A stretch of 64,000 bases of DNA from Alteribacillus persepolensis (GTDB lineage: Bacteria; Bacillota; Bacilli; Bacillales; Marinococcaceae): positions 1 through 64,000 of the forward strand of contig NZ_FNDK01000002.1 of assembly GCF_900099605.1 (NCBI RefSeq), given 5' to 3'. The position numbers and the translations under genes are program-made. Under the pieces are notes generated by a model, which saw nothing but the letters and a program-made list of their open reading frames with translations, was not told the DNA's origin and made no database searches. Positions 41,146 through 50,305 of the stretch are shown here, in pieces. Position 1 is the first letter of the stretch. Each line of letters begins with the position of its first letter.

Positions 41146-42357
41146 ATGAGCAATAACACACTTCCTATGACAATTATTGGTGGAGGAATTGGCGGATTGG
41201 CAGCTGCTTTAGGAGCTGCCGATGCCGGTCATAAAGTAGCTGTACTAGAGCAAGCTCCAGAGTTTGGTGAGATTGGTGCAGGTATTCAGTTGGCACCGAA
41301 TGCCATGGCTATCTTAGATCGCTTTAATTTGTTAGGCGAACTTGATAAATACGCTGTTTATCCTCAGCGCCTTGTTTTAAAAGACGCATACACAGGTGAA
41401 GAGCTGTCCGCTTTGGACTTGGGAGATGCATTTAAAGAAAGGTACGGCTATTCTTACACAGTTATGCACCGTACAGACCTTCATAAAGTGCTGCTTGAAG
41501 CGTGTGAGAGAAATGATGATATTACGCTTCTAACAAACCATATGATTACTGATATTCAACGCGGTCCGGATTCTGTTACTATTTCGTGTGACAATGGCAA
41601 GACATATGAAGCTGATTCTCTTATTGGAGCAGATGGATTATGGTCTGAAAGCCGTAAGCAGATTATAGATGATGAAGCAATCTGCTCTGAGTACGTCGCT
41701 TACCGTGGTGCGATTCCAATGGAAGAAATTAGTGAACACGCGGATTTTGATGACGTTATTATGTGGATCGGCCCGCATCTTCACCTCGTACAGTATCCGA
41801 TACGCAGAAAAGAATTGTACAACCAAGTAGCTGTGTTTAGAAGTTTCAATTACACAAAAGAAATCGAGCATACCGATCAATGGGGTACACCAGAAGAGCT
41901 TGATGAACATTTTGGTCGTTGCGTGCCGGAAGTTCAAAATGCTGTTACATTTATGCAGCGTCAAAGAAGATGGCCATTATATGACCGTGAACCGTTAGAA
42001 AAGTGGGCAGAAGGTAACTTTACGCTTTTAGGTGACTCTGCACACCCAATGCTTCAATATTTGGCACAAGGGGCTTGCCAAGCACTAGAAGATGCTGATT
42101 CACTTACGAATCAGTTGAAAGAAAACAACAGTGTAGAAGATGCATTCCAAGCATATCAGCAAGAAAGAGTAGCTCGTGCTAATAAAGTGCAGAAAACAGC
42201 TAGAACATGGGGAGACATTTTGCATACCGATAACGATATTGCCACGTTGACAAGAGATGCATATATGAAAGAACGCGACGCGCAAGATTTTGAAATCGTA
42301 GATTGGTTGTATGGACATTTTGTTAATAGTACAGATAAAACAACGGTTAACAAATAA
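41146..42357 (+). CDS. FAD-dependent 3-hydroxybenzoate 6-monooxygenase
   Basis: A 403-residue single-component flavoprotein hydroxylase. It shows the FAD motif IIGGGIGGLAAALGAADAGH, EIGAGIQLAPNAM, the DG motif IGADGLWSESR and the GD motif LLGDSAHPMLQYLAQGACQA. The latter is typical of 3-hydroxybenzoate 6-hydroxylase and salicylate hydroxylase relatives. Neighbouring gentisate dioxygenase makes para-hydroxylation of 3-hydroxybenzoate to gentisate (NADH and O2) the best reading; salicylate 5-hydroxylation is less likely for this single-component type. ATG 41146 follows AAAGAGGTG. Confidence 0.87.
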   Translation: MSNNTLPMTIIGGGIGGLAAALGAADAGHKVAVLEQAPEFGEIGAGIQLAPNAMAILDRFNLLGELDKYAVYPQRLVLKDAYTGEELSALDLGDAFKERYGYSYTVMHRTDLHKVLLEACERNDDITLLTNHMITDIQRGPDSVTISCDNGKTYEADSLIGADGLWSESRKQIIDDEAICSEYVAYRGAIPMEEISEHADFDDVIMWIGPHLHLVQYPIRRKELYNQVAVFRSFNYTKEIEHTDQWGTPEELDEHFGRCVPEVQNAVTFMQRQRRWPLYDREPLEKWAEGNFTLLGDSAHPMLQYLAQGACQALEDADSLTNQLKENNSVEDAFQAYQQERVARANKVQKTARTWGDILHTDNDIATLTRDAYMKERDAQDFEIVDWLYGHFVNSTDKTTVNK

Positions 42358-42375
42358 AACTTTCACCTAGAAAAA

Positions 42376-42406
42376 GAGTTCGTACATGCATTTGTTGTAC
42401 GAACTC
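42376..42406 (-). terminator. inverted repeat with T-run only on the minus strand
   Basis: GAGTTCGTAC, 11 bp, GTACGAACTC: a perfect 10-bp stem. The T-run follows on the minus strand (the plus strand has AAAAA before it). No minus-strand gene ends here, so it may stop antisense transcription, or the stem may act as an mRNA stabiliser or processing site between two gentisate genes. Confidence 0.45.
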
Positions 42407-42518
42407 GACTGCAACAACCAGCGTCTTTCCAGCAAGAAGCTTTTAGAATAAGGAAATTCCCATCATAAAACAATGCCAGCGCATCATTTCACGAGGAAGC
42501 TAAAGGAGGGGAAACATC

Positions 42519-43622
42519 ATGGAAACCAATGCGTTTATGGAAAGTCAAGAGGTCAAAGATTTTAATAAAAAAATTGAAAAAGATGAGCTCGGTCCTCTTT
42601 GGAATGCTATTCCTGAGCTCGTCAGCAAAGAGCCGGCTCAACATGCAGAGCCGTATTTATGGAAAGGCAGCGTCATTAAAGAACACCTCATGGAAGCAAC
42701 AAAAATATTCACCCCAGAACGTGGCGGGGAAAGACGCGCGATTTATCTTCAAAACCCAAAAATGAAAGATAGAGAGCCATGGGGATGGGGTGCAGCCACC
42801 CAAAACATTTATGCAGCGGTGCAATTAATCCTGCCTGGAGAAGAAGCACCTTCTCACCGTCATAAACAGAGCGCGCTTCGTTTCATTATGGAAGGAGAAG
42901 GCGCATACTCCATCGTTGATGGTGAACGGTTGTTTATGAATGAAGGCGACTTTGTTGTTACTCCGCAAGAGTGCTGGCACGGCCACGGCCATGAAGGAGA
43001 GGAACCAATGCTTTGGATGGATGTTCTTGATATCCCATTCATCTATTCAATTGGCGGTTCTTTCTTTGAAGGCTATCCAGAAGAAGGTGTCCAAAAGCCA
43101 GAAAGAGCGGATAACTATTCTCCGAACCACTATCAAGGCGGCCTTGTTCGCCCAATTAAAGACCGTAAGCCGAAGAAAGCTCCAGTTGGGACGTACAAGT
43201 GGCAGCAAACAAAAGAGGCGTTGGACGGTCTGGAAGAGTTTGATCCGGATGTATATGACGGACATGCAGTGGAGTTTATTAACCCAACAACAGGTGATAC
43301 AGCAAATGTCAATATTGCTTCCTGGATGCAGCGTCTGCCGGTAGGATTCCGTGGGAAAGCACACCGCCATACAAACTCTTCTGTTGTTCATGTGCACAGC
43401 GGCAGCGGTTATTCCGTTATTGATGGAGTGAAGTTTGAATGGGAAAAAGGTGACTTTTTCGTTATTCCAAGCTGGTCTTGGCACGAACACGTAAATACTG
43501 GCGATGAAGCGGTTCACCTATTCTCTGTACATGACACACCAATTATGGAAACCTTTAACTTGCAGCATGAAGAAGAGTATAAAGATGGACATCAAGAAGT
43601 GAACAGTGTATTCCAACCGTAA
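42519..43622 (+). CDS. gentisate 1,2-dioxygenase
   Basis: A 367-residue bicupin Fe(II) dioxygenase that cleaves gentisate between the carboxyl and the adjacent hydroxyl to give maleylpyruvate. The first cupin shows HRHKQSALRFIMEGEGAYSI with later His in WHGHGHEG. The second has HRHTNSSVVHVHSGSGYSVI and SWSWHEHVN. The combination and length fit gentisate dioxygenases and 1-hydroxy-2-naphthoate dioxygenase relatives; the ring hydroxylase upstream supports gentisate. AAAGGAGGGG precedes the ATG. Confidence 0.92.
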   Translation: METNAFMESQEVKDFNKKIEKDELGPLWNAIPELVSKEPAQHAEPYLWKGSVIKEHLMEATKIFTPERGGERRAIYLQNPKMKDREPWGWGAATQNIYAAVQLILPGEEAPSHRHKQSALRFIMEGEGAYSIVDGERLFMNEGDFVVTPQECWHGHGHEGEEPMLWMDVLDIPFIYSIGGSFFEGYPEEGVQKPERADNYSPNHYQGGLVRPIKDRKPKKAPVGTYKWQQTKEALDGLEEFDPDVYDGHAVEFINPTTGDTANVNIASWMQRLPVGFRGKAHRHTNSSVVHVHSGSGYSVIDGVKFEWEKGDFFVIPSWSWHEHVNTGDEAVHLFSVHDTPIMETFNLQHEEEYKDGHQEVNSVFQP

Positions 43623-43632
43623 ATGATACATG

Positions 43633-43681
43633 GAAACCAAAAGGAAAGAGTGACTCATTCTCTTTTCCTTTTGGTTTTTTG
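43633..43681 (+). terminator. Rho-independent terminator after gentisate dioxygenase
   Basis: AAACCAAAAGGAAA, loop, TTTCCTTTTGGTTT and TTTTGC. A long, strong stem. Confidence 0.8.
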
Positions 43682-44002
43682 CTTCTATAAAGTTTGCAGG
43701 GTCTGCGATCACCTCTGTTTTCTAGTTGCCGCCCGCCAAGTAATAGACAATCAAGCACACAGTATACCCACCTTGATATTTGCAGTAGCATCGTTTTTTA
43801 TACATTAAAAACGATGGTGCTGTAAAAGGATAAGGAAAACAGCAGGCCTCCGCTATGACGACTCGACGACAAGCCGGCTTTTTCTGCTGTGGACAGGAGA
43901 GTGCAGTGCATGAGTATGAACCAGTCATCGATATGATTAAAATGTGTCAGTGGAATCCGGCAGCCGCCTGCACTTAAAGGTTTGGTATTAGTTAAGTGTT
44001 CG
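43682..44002. other. intergenic region without a supported gene
   Basis: Convergent gap between the gentisate operon and the ROK gene. A 40-codon plus-strand frame beginning at about 43855 has no ribosome-binding site. A few moderately GC-rich segments occur (43840-43900), perhaps relics. No terminator for the ROK gene is obvious. Confidence 0.35.
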
Positions 44003-45193
44003 CTACAATTCAAAATAAGAATCGAGAACAAGTCTGGAGGCTCCGATTAAAGCTGCTTTCCCAGGCATAGAGGCTTTTTGAAAAGTACCGTCTATATCCT
44101 GAAATAGATAACGTTGAGCGGTTTCAACAACCTTTTCGTAATAGGAAGGATGTTGATGGATGAGCGGGCCGTCTAAGACCACTGTTTCGGGTTTGATGGT
44201 GTTCACTAAATTAGCTGCTCCAATACCTAAATATTCAGCAGAATTCAGAACAATCCGTTGAACGGTATCATGGCTGGATAAAAAAATACGCATGATATCA
44301 TTGACAGAGGAATGGCTGGCATGAACATTTTCTTTTTCTATTATGGATGACACTTCAGCTTGAATGTTATCAAGCAGTGCTGGAAGCGATGTGTACGATA
44401 CTAAACAACCTCTGTTACCACAGCGGCAAAGGTTTCCGTGTATATCTACAACCATATGTCCGTAACTTAATACATCTCCATGACGACTATGCCACAAACG
44501 GCGGTCGGATATAATACCGCATCCAAAGTTCCACGCGTTCATAATGTAGAGAAGACTATTAAATTGAGAGTGTTCATATATATATTCTCCCAATGCAGCT
44601 GTATTTGAGCCGTATTCAAGAAGCACTTTACAATGGAAATGTTCTTTTAGTTCTTTCACGATAGGAACTGCTTTCCAATCAGGAGCAGGGAAAAAACTAG
44701 GGTTTAGAATGAGACCATTTTGTTTGTCAATTGGTCCAATCGAACCGATTCCAATTCCCAAAAAATGATGAGATGAGACAGCATGTTTTTTTAGAAATTC
44801 TTTTATCGTCTGTATTATATGGTCTATAACCTTTGTAGAAGTGTGGCTTTGGGTTAACATAATTTGTTTATGTTCCCGTTCATTCCCTTTTATATCATAC
44901 AAAGCAACTTGAACATGCATGCGAATAATATGAACACCGACAATATAAGATGCAGAAGCATTTACTTCAAATAAAACCGGCGGCCTCCCTCCATGTGGAA
45001 CGTCCTCTCCGTATGAATATATTAAATCTTGGTTAACCAACTGTTGAATTAAGCGTACAACCTTTGAACGGTTAAGCTCCGTTTCTTTAATAATATCATT
45101 GCGTGAAATAGGTCCTTTTTGAAGGATAGTTTGATACACCATTTTTAATGGGATGTTTTTAATAGACGTATCTTGCAGCAGTGTCATTAACAT
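44003..45193 (-). CDS. ROK-family transcriptional regulator (NagC/XylR type)
   Basis: A 396-residue ROK repressor. An N-terminal winged helix (GPISRNDIIKETELNRSKVV) precedes the ROK sugar-kinase-like domain (GIGIGSIGPIDKQNG), which has the zinc motif CRCGNRGCLVSYTS near residue 265. These usually sense sugars or their phosphates; the neighbours here are acid transporters and hydrolases, so the effector may be atypical, or the target may lie elsewhere. ATG 45193-45191 is preferred because AGGTG lies 6 nt upstream. It lies after the terminator of the TAXI-TRAP operon and so has a separate promoter. Confidence 0.85.
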   Translation of the reverse strand: MLMTLLQDTSIKNIPLKMVYQTILQKGPISRNDIIKETELNRSKVVRLIQQLVNQDLIYSYGEDVPHGGRPPVLFEVNASASYIVGVHIIRMHVQVALYDIKGNEREHKQIMLTQSHTSTKVIDHIIQTIKEFLKKHAVSSHHFLGIGIGSIGPIDKQNGLILNPSFFPAPDWKAVPIVKELKEHFHCKVLLEYGSNTAALGEYIYEHSQFNSLLYIMNAWNFGCGIISDRRLWHSRHGDVLSYGHMVVDIHGNLCRCGNRGCLVSYTSLPALLDNIQAEVSSIIEKENVHASHSSVNDIMRIFLSSHDTVQRIVLNSAEYLGIGAANLVNTIKPETVVLDGPLIHQHPSYYEKVVETAQRYLFQDIDGTFQKASMPGKAALIGASRLVLDSYFEL

Positions 45194-45237
45194 AATTATC
45201 ACCTAACTCAGTATGTATCTCTTGGATAATAAGCAGA

Positions 45238-45275
45238 AGGAAAAGAACCTTCTTTTGCAGGTTCTTTTCTTTCAT
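45238..45275 (-). terminator. Rho-independent terminator of the TAXI-TRAP operon
   Basis: On the minus strand GAAAAGAACCT, loop, AGGTTCTTTTC with further T residues (TTCT). Confidence 0.65.
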
Positions 45276-45334
45276 TAGTAATATTGATATCTTATCTTAA
45301 TTGTCTCGTGTCGCAAAGAGATAGCCACCGTGTT

Positions 45335-47233
45335 TTATTTGGCATCGTGTAAGACGGCATTTGTACGTGCAGCATCTTGTTGTTTTTTCCACTCACGGAA
45401 GAATACAGCAGCAATGATGATGAATCCAATGAAGTCGGTACCCCACCCAACAATCATTAATAGAAGGGCGCCAATCAAGAACAGGCTGCGTGATAGAAAT
45501 TCGATTTTGTTCTTTAAGTGTCCTTCCATACCGACGCTAAGGGCAAAGATACCAACTAATGCTGTCACAAATGATCCGAGAATGTTAAACCAACTGCCAT
45601 CGAAAATAAGAGCAGGGCCGTACACGAACATAAATGGCACAATAAAAGCAACTGAGGCTAATTTCACAGCCGTAAAAGACGTACTCATTGGGTTGGACTT
45701 TGCAATTCCGCTTGCGGCATAGGCTGCTATAGCTACAGGAGGTGTGATGGCTGAGAGAGTTCCATAGTAAAAAATAAATAAATGAGCAGCCAAGTCAGGA
45801 ACACCTAATTGTGTGATAGCCGGCGCAGCAAGTGTCGCTAGAATGATGTAAGAAGCAACAGGAGGAAGTCCCATTCCCATAATAATAGAAGCAATCATCG
45901 TTAAGATAAGCAACGGGAATAAATTTTCTCCTGAAAGCTCAATAAGTATGCTGGAAAAACGCAGCCCAAGTCCTGTCATGTTAATAATACCAATAATTAT
46001 TCCAGCACTTGCACACGCAGCGATGACAATAAGAGAAAGTTTTACACCTGATTTGATACATTCAACAATATCAGCTGGACTCATTCGTGTTTCTTTACGA
46101 AGCCATGAAGCAAGCGGCATTGCTATAATAGACCAAAAAGCGGCTTTAGGAGGATTCATTTGTTCGACAATTAAAAGGTAAATCAGTAAGAGCAGTGGCA
46201 GCAATAGATGTCCTTTTTGGACAAACAAGTACTTTAAGTTTGGTATTTCATAGTCATCTTTTTGATAAGATGCACCAATACGGGCTGCACGTAAATCTGC
46301 CATGATAAAAACAGCTATAAAATATAGAACGGCAGGGATAATTGCAGCTAAAATAACTTGAACGTAAGGAACTTGAAGAAAATCAGCAATTAAAAAGGCC
46401 ACTGCACCCATAACAGGTGGAAGGAACATCCCGCCCGTAGAGGCCACCGATTCTACTGCACCAGCATACCGTGACGAATAACCACTTCGTTTCATTAGTG
46501 GAATCGTCAACACTCCTGTAGAGGACACATTCGCAACTTGGCTTCCACTTATCGTTCCAAATAAAGCGCTTGCAAGAATAGATACTTTAGTAGCACCACC
46601 ACGAAACTTACCTACTAAAGCAAATGATAAGTCAATAAACAATTGTCCTGCTCCGGACTTTTCTAGAAAAGCCCCAAAGAGTACAAATAAAACAACGTAT
46701 GTTGCAGAAACACCTAAAGGTACTCCAAGAATACCCCCTGCTGTTAAGGAAACGTTTGCAAGAATCTGTTCAAATGAAAAGCCGGAATGGGCAAATAATA
46801 GTGGCAAGTGATCCCCGAAAAAGGCAAACAGCAAGAAAACAGCGGCCAGAATTGGCAGTGTCCAGCCTATAATTCTGCGAGTAGCTTCTAACGTTAACAG
46901 AAGCGTCAATAATCCAACAATGGTTAGTTCAACACCTAGACTGCCAAAAAGTGAGTACAATTCTCTATAGTTCATAAAAAAGTAATAGCCAATATAAAGA
47001 GAGAGAAAAGCAAGAATAAAACTTATAATAATTTCCCAATTATTCTGTGTGTGCTCTTCTGTTTTTTTCTTAATGACAGGGTACAGCAAAAATATGAGAG
47101 CCAAACCAATACCAAGGTGCACACCGCGCTGTTGGACGGCGGGAAATAATTGAATCCCGCTGGCATACAGGTGAAACAGTCCTAAAGCCGTGGATAAACA
47201 AAGAATGAAAATAGATTGCACACGAAGAATCAT
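45335..47233 (-). CDS. TRAP transporter fused permease (DctQM), TAXI type
   Basis: A 632-residue membrane protein in which the 4-helix Q part is fused to the 12-helix M part, as in TAXI-TRAP systems. Marks include ALFGTISGSQVANVSSTGVL, ASTGGMFLPPVMGAVAFLI, IIMGMGLPPVASYIILATLA and FYYGTLSAITPPVAIAAYAA. GAAAGGAG precedes its ATG. The substrate-binding partner is the next gene upstream at 47284-48288. Confidence 0.9.
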   Translation of the reverse strand: MILRVQSIFILCLSTALGLFHLYASGIQLFPAVQQRGVHLGIGLALIFLLYPVIKKKTEEHTQNNWEIIISFILAFLSLYIGYYFFMNYRELYSLFGSLGVELTIVGLLTLLLTLEATRRIIGWTLPILAAVFLLFAFFGDHLPLLFAHSGFSFEQILANVSLTAGGILGVPLGVSATYVVLFVLFGAFLEKSGAGQLFIDLSFALVGKFRGGATKVSILASALFGTISGSQVANVSSTGVLTIPLMKRSGYSSRYAGAVESVASTGGMFLPPVMGAVAFLIADFLQVPYVQVILAAIIPAVLYFIAVFIMADLRAARIGASYQKDDYEIPNLKYLFVQKGHLLLPLLLLIYLLIVEQMNPPKAAFWSIIAMPLASWLRKETRMSPADIVECIKSGVKLSLIVIAACASAGIIIGIINMTGLGLRFSSILIELSGENLFPLLILTMIASIIMGMGLPPVASYIILATLAAPAITQLGVPDLAAHLFIFYYGTLSAITPPVAIAAYAASGIAKSNPMSTSFTAVKLASVAFIVPFMFVYGPALIFDGSWFNILGSFVTALVGIFALSVGMEGHLKNKIEFLSRSLFLIGALLLMIVGWGTDFIGFIIIAAVFFREWKKQQDAARTNAVLHDAK

Positions 47234-47283
47234 TGCCTGGACTCCTTTCTTAAGAGGTGATAAAAAGGTTTCTAATATTTAGA

Positions 47284-48288
47284 TTATTGATTATAATCAA
47301 TGTCATTGTCCTCAAAGTATCGAATAGCTCCATCGTGATACGGAAGGTCGTTGTCATGTATAATCGTATTTTCATCGATATTAAAAGTAGGATGGACTGC
47401 TTGTAATGTGTCTTGATTTTCCATGATTCCTTCGATGAAATGATAAACGATGTCATCATCAGTATGCTGATGGGTAATGAAATTTGAATAAAAAGAACCA
47501 ATAAATAATTCTCTTTCTTGGCCTGCATATGTGCCTGCTTCTAATGTTACAGGTGAATAATAAGGATGTTCTTCAAAAAAAGACTCTGCTACATCGTGAT
47601 CAATGGACAAAATATTAACATCTTCAGTCTGTGTAAGTTCTTGTACAGTAGGGGCAGGTACAGCACCAAATAACAGCCCAGCATCCACACTGCCTTCTGC
47701 TAGAGCCTCTTGTACTTCCGGTAAGCTTCCGAGCGGCAATGTTTCATATTCTCCTGCCAGCCCGTAAGCGTCTAAAAGGTGTTCCAAAAAATTACTGGGT
47801 GGTGTTTCCGGTGCTGGAATGCCGATGGTTTTTCCCTGCAAGTCATTAAAATCTTCTATAGAAGAATTGACAGCACTTACAACGTGCATCGTTGTTCCGC
47901 TTAAAAAACCGATGTTGCGCAGTCCTGTATGTTCCCCAGGCAGCTCTTCTGAATTGCCATTGTATAGTTCGGTTGCAGCCACATTCGCAGGTGCAGCAAT
48001 CGCAGGTTCATGATTTTTTTCGCTTTCTAGCAGCAAATACATTAACTCGGTTGATCCACTGGTTGCTTCAGTAGAGAAGACAATGCGCCCGTCGAATTCT
48101 TTTTTATTGGTTAATACATTGGCAGTGCCTGCTGAGATAACATAGTTAATACCACTGGCTGAAGGGGTGTAAATTGGAACGACCCCCTCTTGTGAAGTTT
48201 TGCTGTCTGCTGATTGCTGCTCGGAACATGCAGCAAGTAAGAAGATTAAGCCAGTGAATAAAATCATTTTATACCAAAATGAAGTCAT
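47284..48288 (-). CDS. TAXI-family TRAP substrate-binding lipoprotein
   Basis: A 334-residue lipoprotein with lipobox LLAACSEQ. The TAXI-type binding domain shows YTPSASGINYVISAGTANVL, STEATSGSTELMYLLLESE, the lid motif LQGKTIGIPAPETPP and EGSVDAGLLFGAVP. It captures an anion for the fused permease. ATG 48288-48286 is chosen for AAAGGGG upstream. It is co-transcribed with a metallo-hydrolase gene, which suggests that the imported compound is a hydrolase substrate. Confidence 0.87.
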   Translation of the reverse strand: MTSFWYKMILFTGLIFLLAACSEQQSADSKTSQEGVVPIYTPSASGINYVISAGTANVLTNKKEFDGRIVFSTEATSGSTELMYLLLESEKNHEPAIAAPANVAATELYNGNSEELPGEHTGLRNIGFLSGTTMHVVSAVNSSIEDFNDLQGKTIGIPAPETPPSNFLEHLLDAYGLAGEYETLPLGSLPEVQEALAEGSVDAGLLFGAVPAPTVQELTQTEDVNILSIDHDVAESFFEEHPYYSPVTLEAGTYAGQERELFIGSFYSNFITHQHTDDDIVYHFIEGIMENQDTLQAVHPTFNIDENTIIHDNDLPYHDGAIRYFEDNDIDYNQ

Positions 48289-48317
48289 TCCAATTTCCCC
48301 TTTCCTCATCTTCAGAT

Positions 48318-49151
48318 TTAGACGTGTATCGTCTGCAAGTCACTTGGTACAATCACTTCTCCTTCAAATTCCTTTTTTGCCTCTTCATATGCTTTTTTCG
48401 TGTCAACTCCCGGCAAAAAATGCGTTAATACAAGTGTCGACGCATTGGCCTCTTGAGCTAACTCACCGCATTGTTTAGGTGTACAATGCTCTTTTTGCAA
48501 TTGTTCCCAGATGTGATTGACTTCTTTGCTGGCATTATTGCCATCATATTTGTTTGCGGCAAGACAGGCATCAAGCACAAATACATCTGCTTCTTTTGCC
48601 AGTCTAGGAACACTCTCTGTTGGAGCAGTGTCGCCTGCAACAGCAATAGTTTTGTCACCGGTTTCAAAACGAAAGCCATATGTTAGAACGTTATGAACCA
48701 TTTGTTCGGCAGTGATTCTCTCAAAACCAAGTGGTAAGTCAATGTCGCCTGGTTCTTCTATCTCAATAATGGTGACATTTTCTTTTACTCCATCAGCGGG
48801 GCGGCCCAGTGACATGCGATAGTCAATATCTTCTGAAAACATTTCTAAAACGTGCCGGTGAAATTTTTTCATGCCTTTCGGTCCGATAACAGTTAATTTT
48901 CTACGTCCTTGAGCCCATCCAGTGATTAAAAAGTGAGCGTAATCGAGCGCATGGTCTGCGTGTAAATGTGTCATGAATAAATGGGTGATCTCATTGGGGC
49001 GTATGTTTACTTTTAACAATTGGTTAAATGTGTTGTAACCGCAGTCTATAAGAATCAGTTGGTCATCTGCTTGAATGATTTGAGCAGGACTTGATCTCTC
49101 CAAGGTAGGGCGCGGGCTCCCTGTACCTAGCATAGTTAATGTGATATTCAT
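48318..49151 (-). CDS. metallo-beta-lactamase-fold hydrolase, paralog 1
   Basis: A 277-residue cytosolic MBL-fold protein of the RNase Z/arylsulfatase-like group. It starts TMLGTGSPRPTLERSSPAQI and has the metal motif THLHADHALD, a later His in MVHNVL, Asp in VAGDTAPTE and final His in LTHFLP. No signal peptide is present. It is clearly related along its whole length to the genes at 49449 and 53410. RNase Z itself is excluded as the likely role by length and context; a hydrolase for a lactone, ester or sulfate-type catabolite imported by the adjacent transporter is more plausible. GGAGG precedes its ATG. Confidence 0.83.
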   Translation of the reverse strand: MNITLTMLGTGSPRPTLERSSPAQIIQADDQLILIDCGYNTFNQLLKVNIRPNEITHLFMTHLHADHALDYAHFLITGWAQGRRKLTVIGPKGMKKFHRHVLEMFSEDIDYRMSLGRPADGVKENVTIIEIEEPGDIDLPLGFERITAEQMVHNVLTYGFRFETGDKTIAVAGDTAPTESVPRLAKEADVFVLDACLAANKYDGNNASKEVNHIWEQLQKEHCTPKQCGELAQEANASTLVLTHFLPGVDTKKAYEEAKKEFEGEVIVPSDLQTIHV

Positions 49152-49229
49152 GTATTTTTCCTCCGTTTCGTTCTTGAATATAGTCCGCCCCTTTTGTTCG
49201 TTTTGAACAAAAGTTATGATGTGTTAGAT

Positions 49230-49243
49230 TGTAAACGCTTCCT
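49230..49243. promoter_or_regulatory. cre box in the divergent hydrolase promoter region (left)
   Basis: TGTAAACGCTTCCT fits the cre consensus at all constrained positions. It is 79 bp upstream of the leftward hydrolase start, within the gap 49152-49448, which holds no gene. Confidence 0.6.
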
Positions 49244-49420
49244 AAAAAATATTCAATAGAATTTTCAAATTTTTATAGAAATAAATCTAAACGGAGCATG
49301 AACGACAGTTCTTTCAACAAATATGAGGAATTTAATTTTTAATTTTGTACACGTTGTATGTTAACGAGAAAAAAATAATTGGTTATTATTGTTGTTAGAA
49401 ATTACAGAAATATTTGAAAA

Positions 49421-49434
49421 TGTAAGCGTTATCA
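49421..49434 (+). promoter_or_regulatory. cre box in the divergent hydrolase promoter region (right)
   Basis: TGTAAGCGTTATCA is a full match to the cre consensus. It directly abuts the AGGAGG ribosome-binding site of the rightward hydrolase at 49449. CcpA bound here would block elongation or initiation. With the left box it implies glucose repression of both divergent operons. Confidence 0.65.
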
Positions 49435-49448
49435 GGAGGTTTTAAAGG

Positions 49449-50285
49449 ATGGACCATATGAAAGTGATTATGCTGGGGACCGGCAGTCCAAGACCTGACA
49501 TAGAAAGAGGAGGGGCTGCTCAAGTTTTGCTTGTAGGTAATAAGCCAATACTAGTCGATTGCGGCGAAGGGGCTACGAAACAATTAATGAAAGCAGGTAT
49601 CCCGCCTGAAACAGTTAATGTAGTGTTTTTCACTCATTTACATTCTGATCACCTCATGGGTTACCAGCAATTTTTGCTGGGTGGTTGGACAGCAGGAAGA
49701 ACACACCTCACCATTTATGGGCCGAGGGGATTAAAGAAGTTTCACGATACGACCTTATCTATGTTCGATGAAGATATTTCATACCGTACTTCTTTAGGGA
49801 AAAATCCGGAAGGGCTGCTGGATGTAAATGTGGTAGAAATCGAAGACACTGGAGAAATACCGACTGATTTGCCATTAAGTGTTTCGGCAGCAGAAATGGT
49901 GCACAACGTGAAAACATATGCTTATCGTTTTGAAAAGAATGGAAAGGCAGTCGTTTTTTCTGGGGATACGGCTCCCACACCAGTAATTGGTGATTTCTCT
50001 AAAGGAGCGGATATATTGGTTCAGGATGCAGCTATGGCTGTGAATGATGCATACAAACCACCGTTGTCAAGAGAACGTGAAATGATGTGGGAGAACCTGC
50101 AAAAAGAACATTGTACGCCAGGGCAAGCAGGTGAAATTGGTGAAAAAGCAGGAGTTAAACAGCTTGTGCTTACTCACTTTCTGCCGCGCATCGATAAAGA
50201 GCAAGCATATTTAGATGCTAAGAAAGTGTACAGTGGAAAAGTAATTGTGCCAGATGATCTTCAAGTTATAGAAATTGAAAAATAG
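49449..50285 (+). CDS. metallo-beta-lactamase-fold hydrolase, paralog 2
   Basis: A 278-residue paralog of the divergent gene at 48318. It shares IMLGTGSPRPDIERGGAAQV, THLHSDHLMGYQQFLLGGWT with the HxHxDH motif, MVHNVKTYAYRF, VFSGDTAPTPV and LTHFLPRID. AGGAGG is 9 nt upstream of ATG. It heads the operon with tctCBA and a third paralog, so its substrate is probably brought in by the TctCBA importer or made from it. Confidence 0.83.
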   Translation: MDHMKVIMLGTGSPRPDIERGGAAQVLLVGNKPILVDCGEGATKQLMKAGIPPETVNVVFFTHLHSDHLMGYQQFLLGGWTAGRTHLTIYGPRGLKKFHDTTLSMFDEDISYRTSLGKNPEGLLDVNVVEIEDTGEIPTDLPLSVSAAEMVHNVKTYAYRFEKNGKAVVFSGDTAPTPVIGDFSKGADILVQDAAMAVNDAYKPPLSREREMMWENLQKEHCTPGQAGEIGEKAGVKQLVLTHFLPRIDKEQAYLDAKKVYSGKVIVPDDLQVIEIEK

Positions 50286-50305
50286 AAAGAACGGGGGGAG
50301 TAAAC

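Noticed and set aside
43855-43977. A 40-codon Cys-containing frame downstream of gentisate dioxygenase
   Set aside because: No ribosome-binding site or promoter, and the sequence resembles no known protein.
48318-49151. Ribonuclease Z as the product of the MBL-fold gene
   Set aside because: It is present with two paralogs in transporter operons and lacks the context of tRNA processing; a catabolic hydrolase is more likely.
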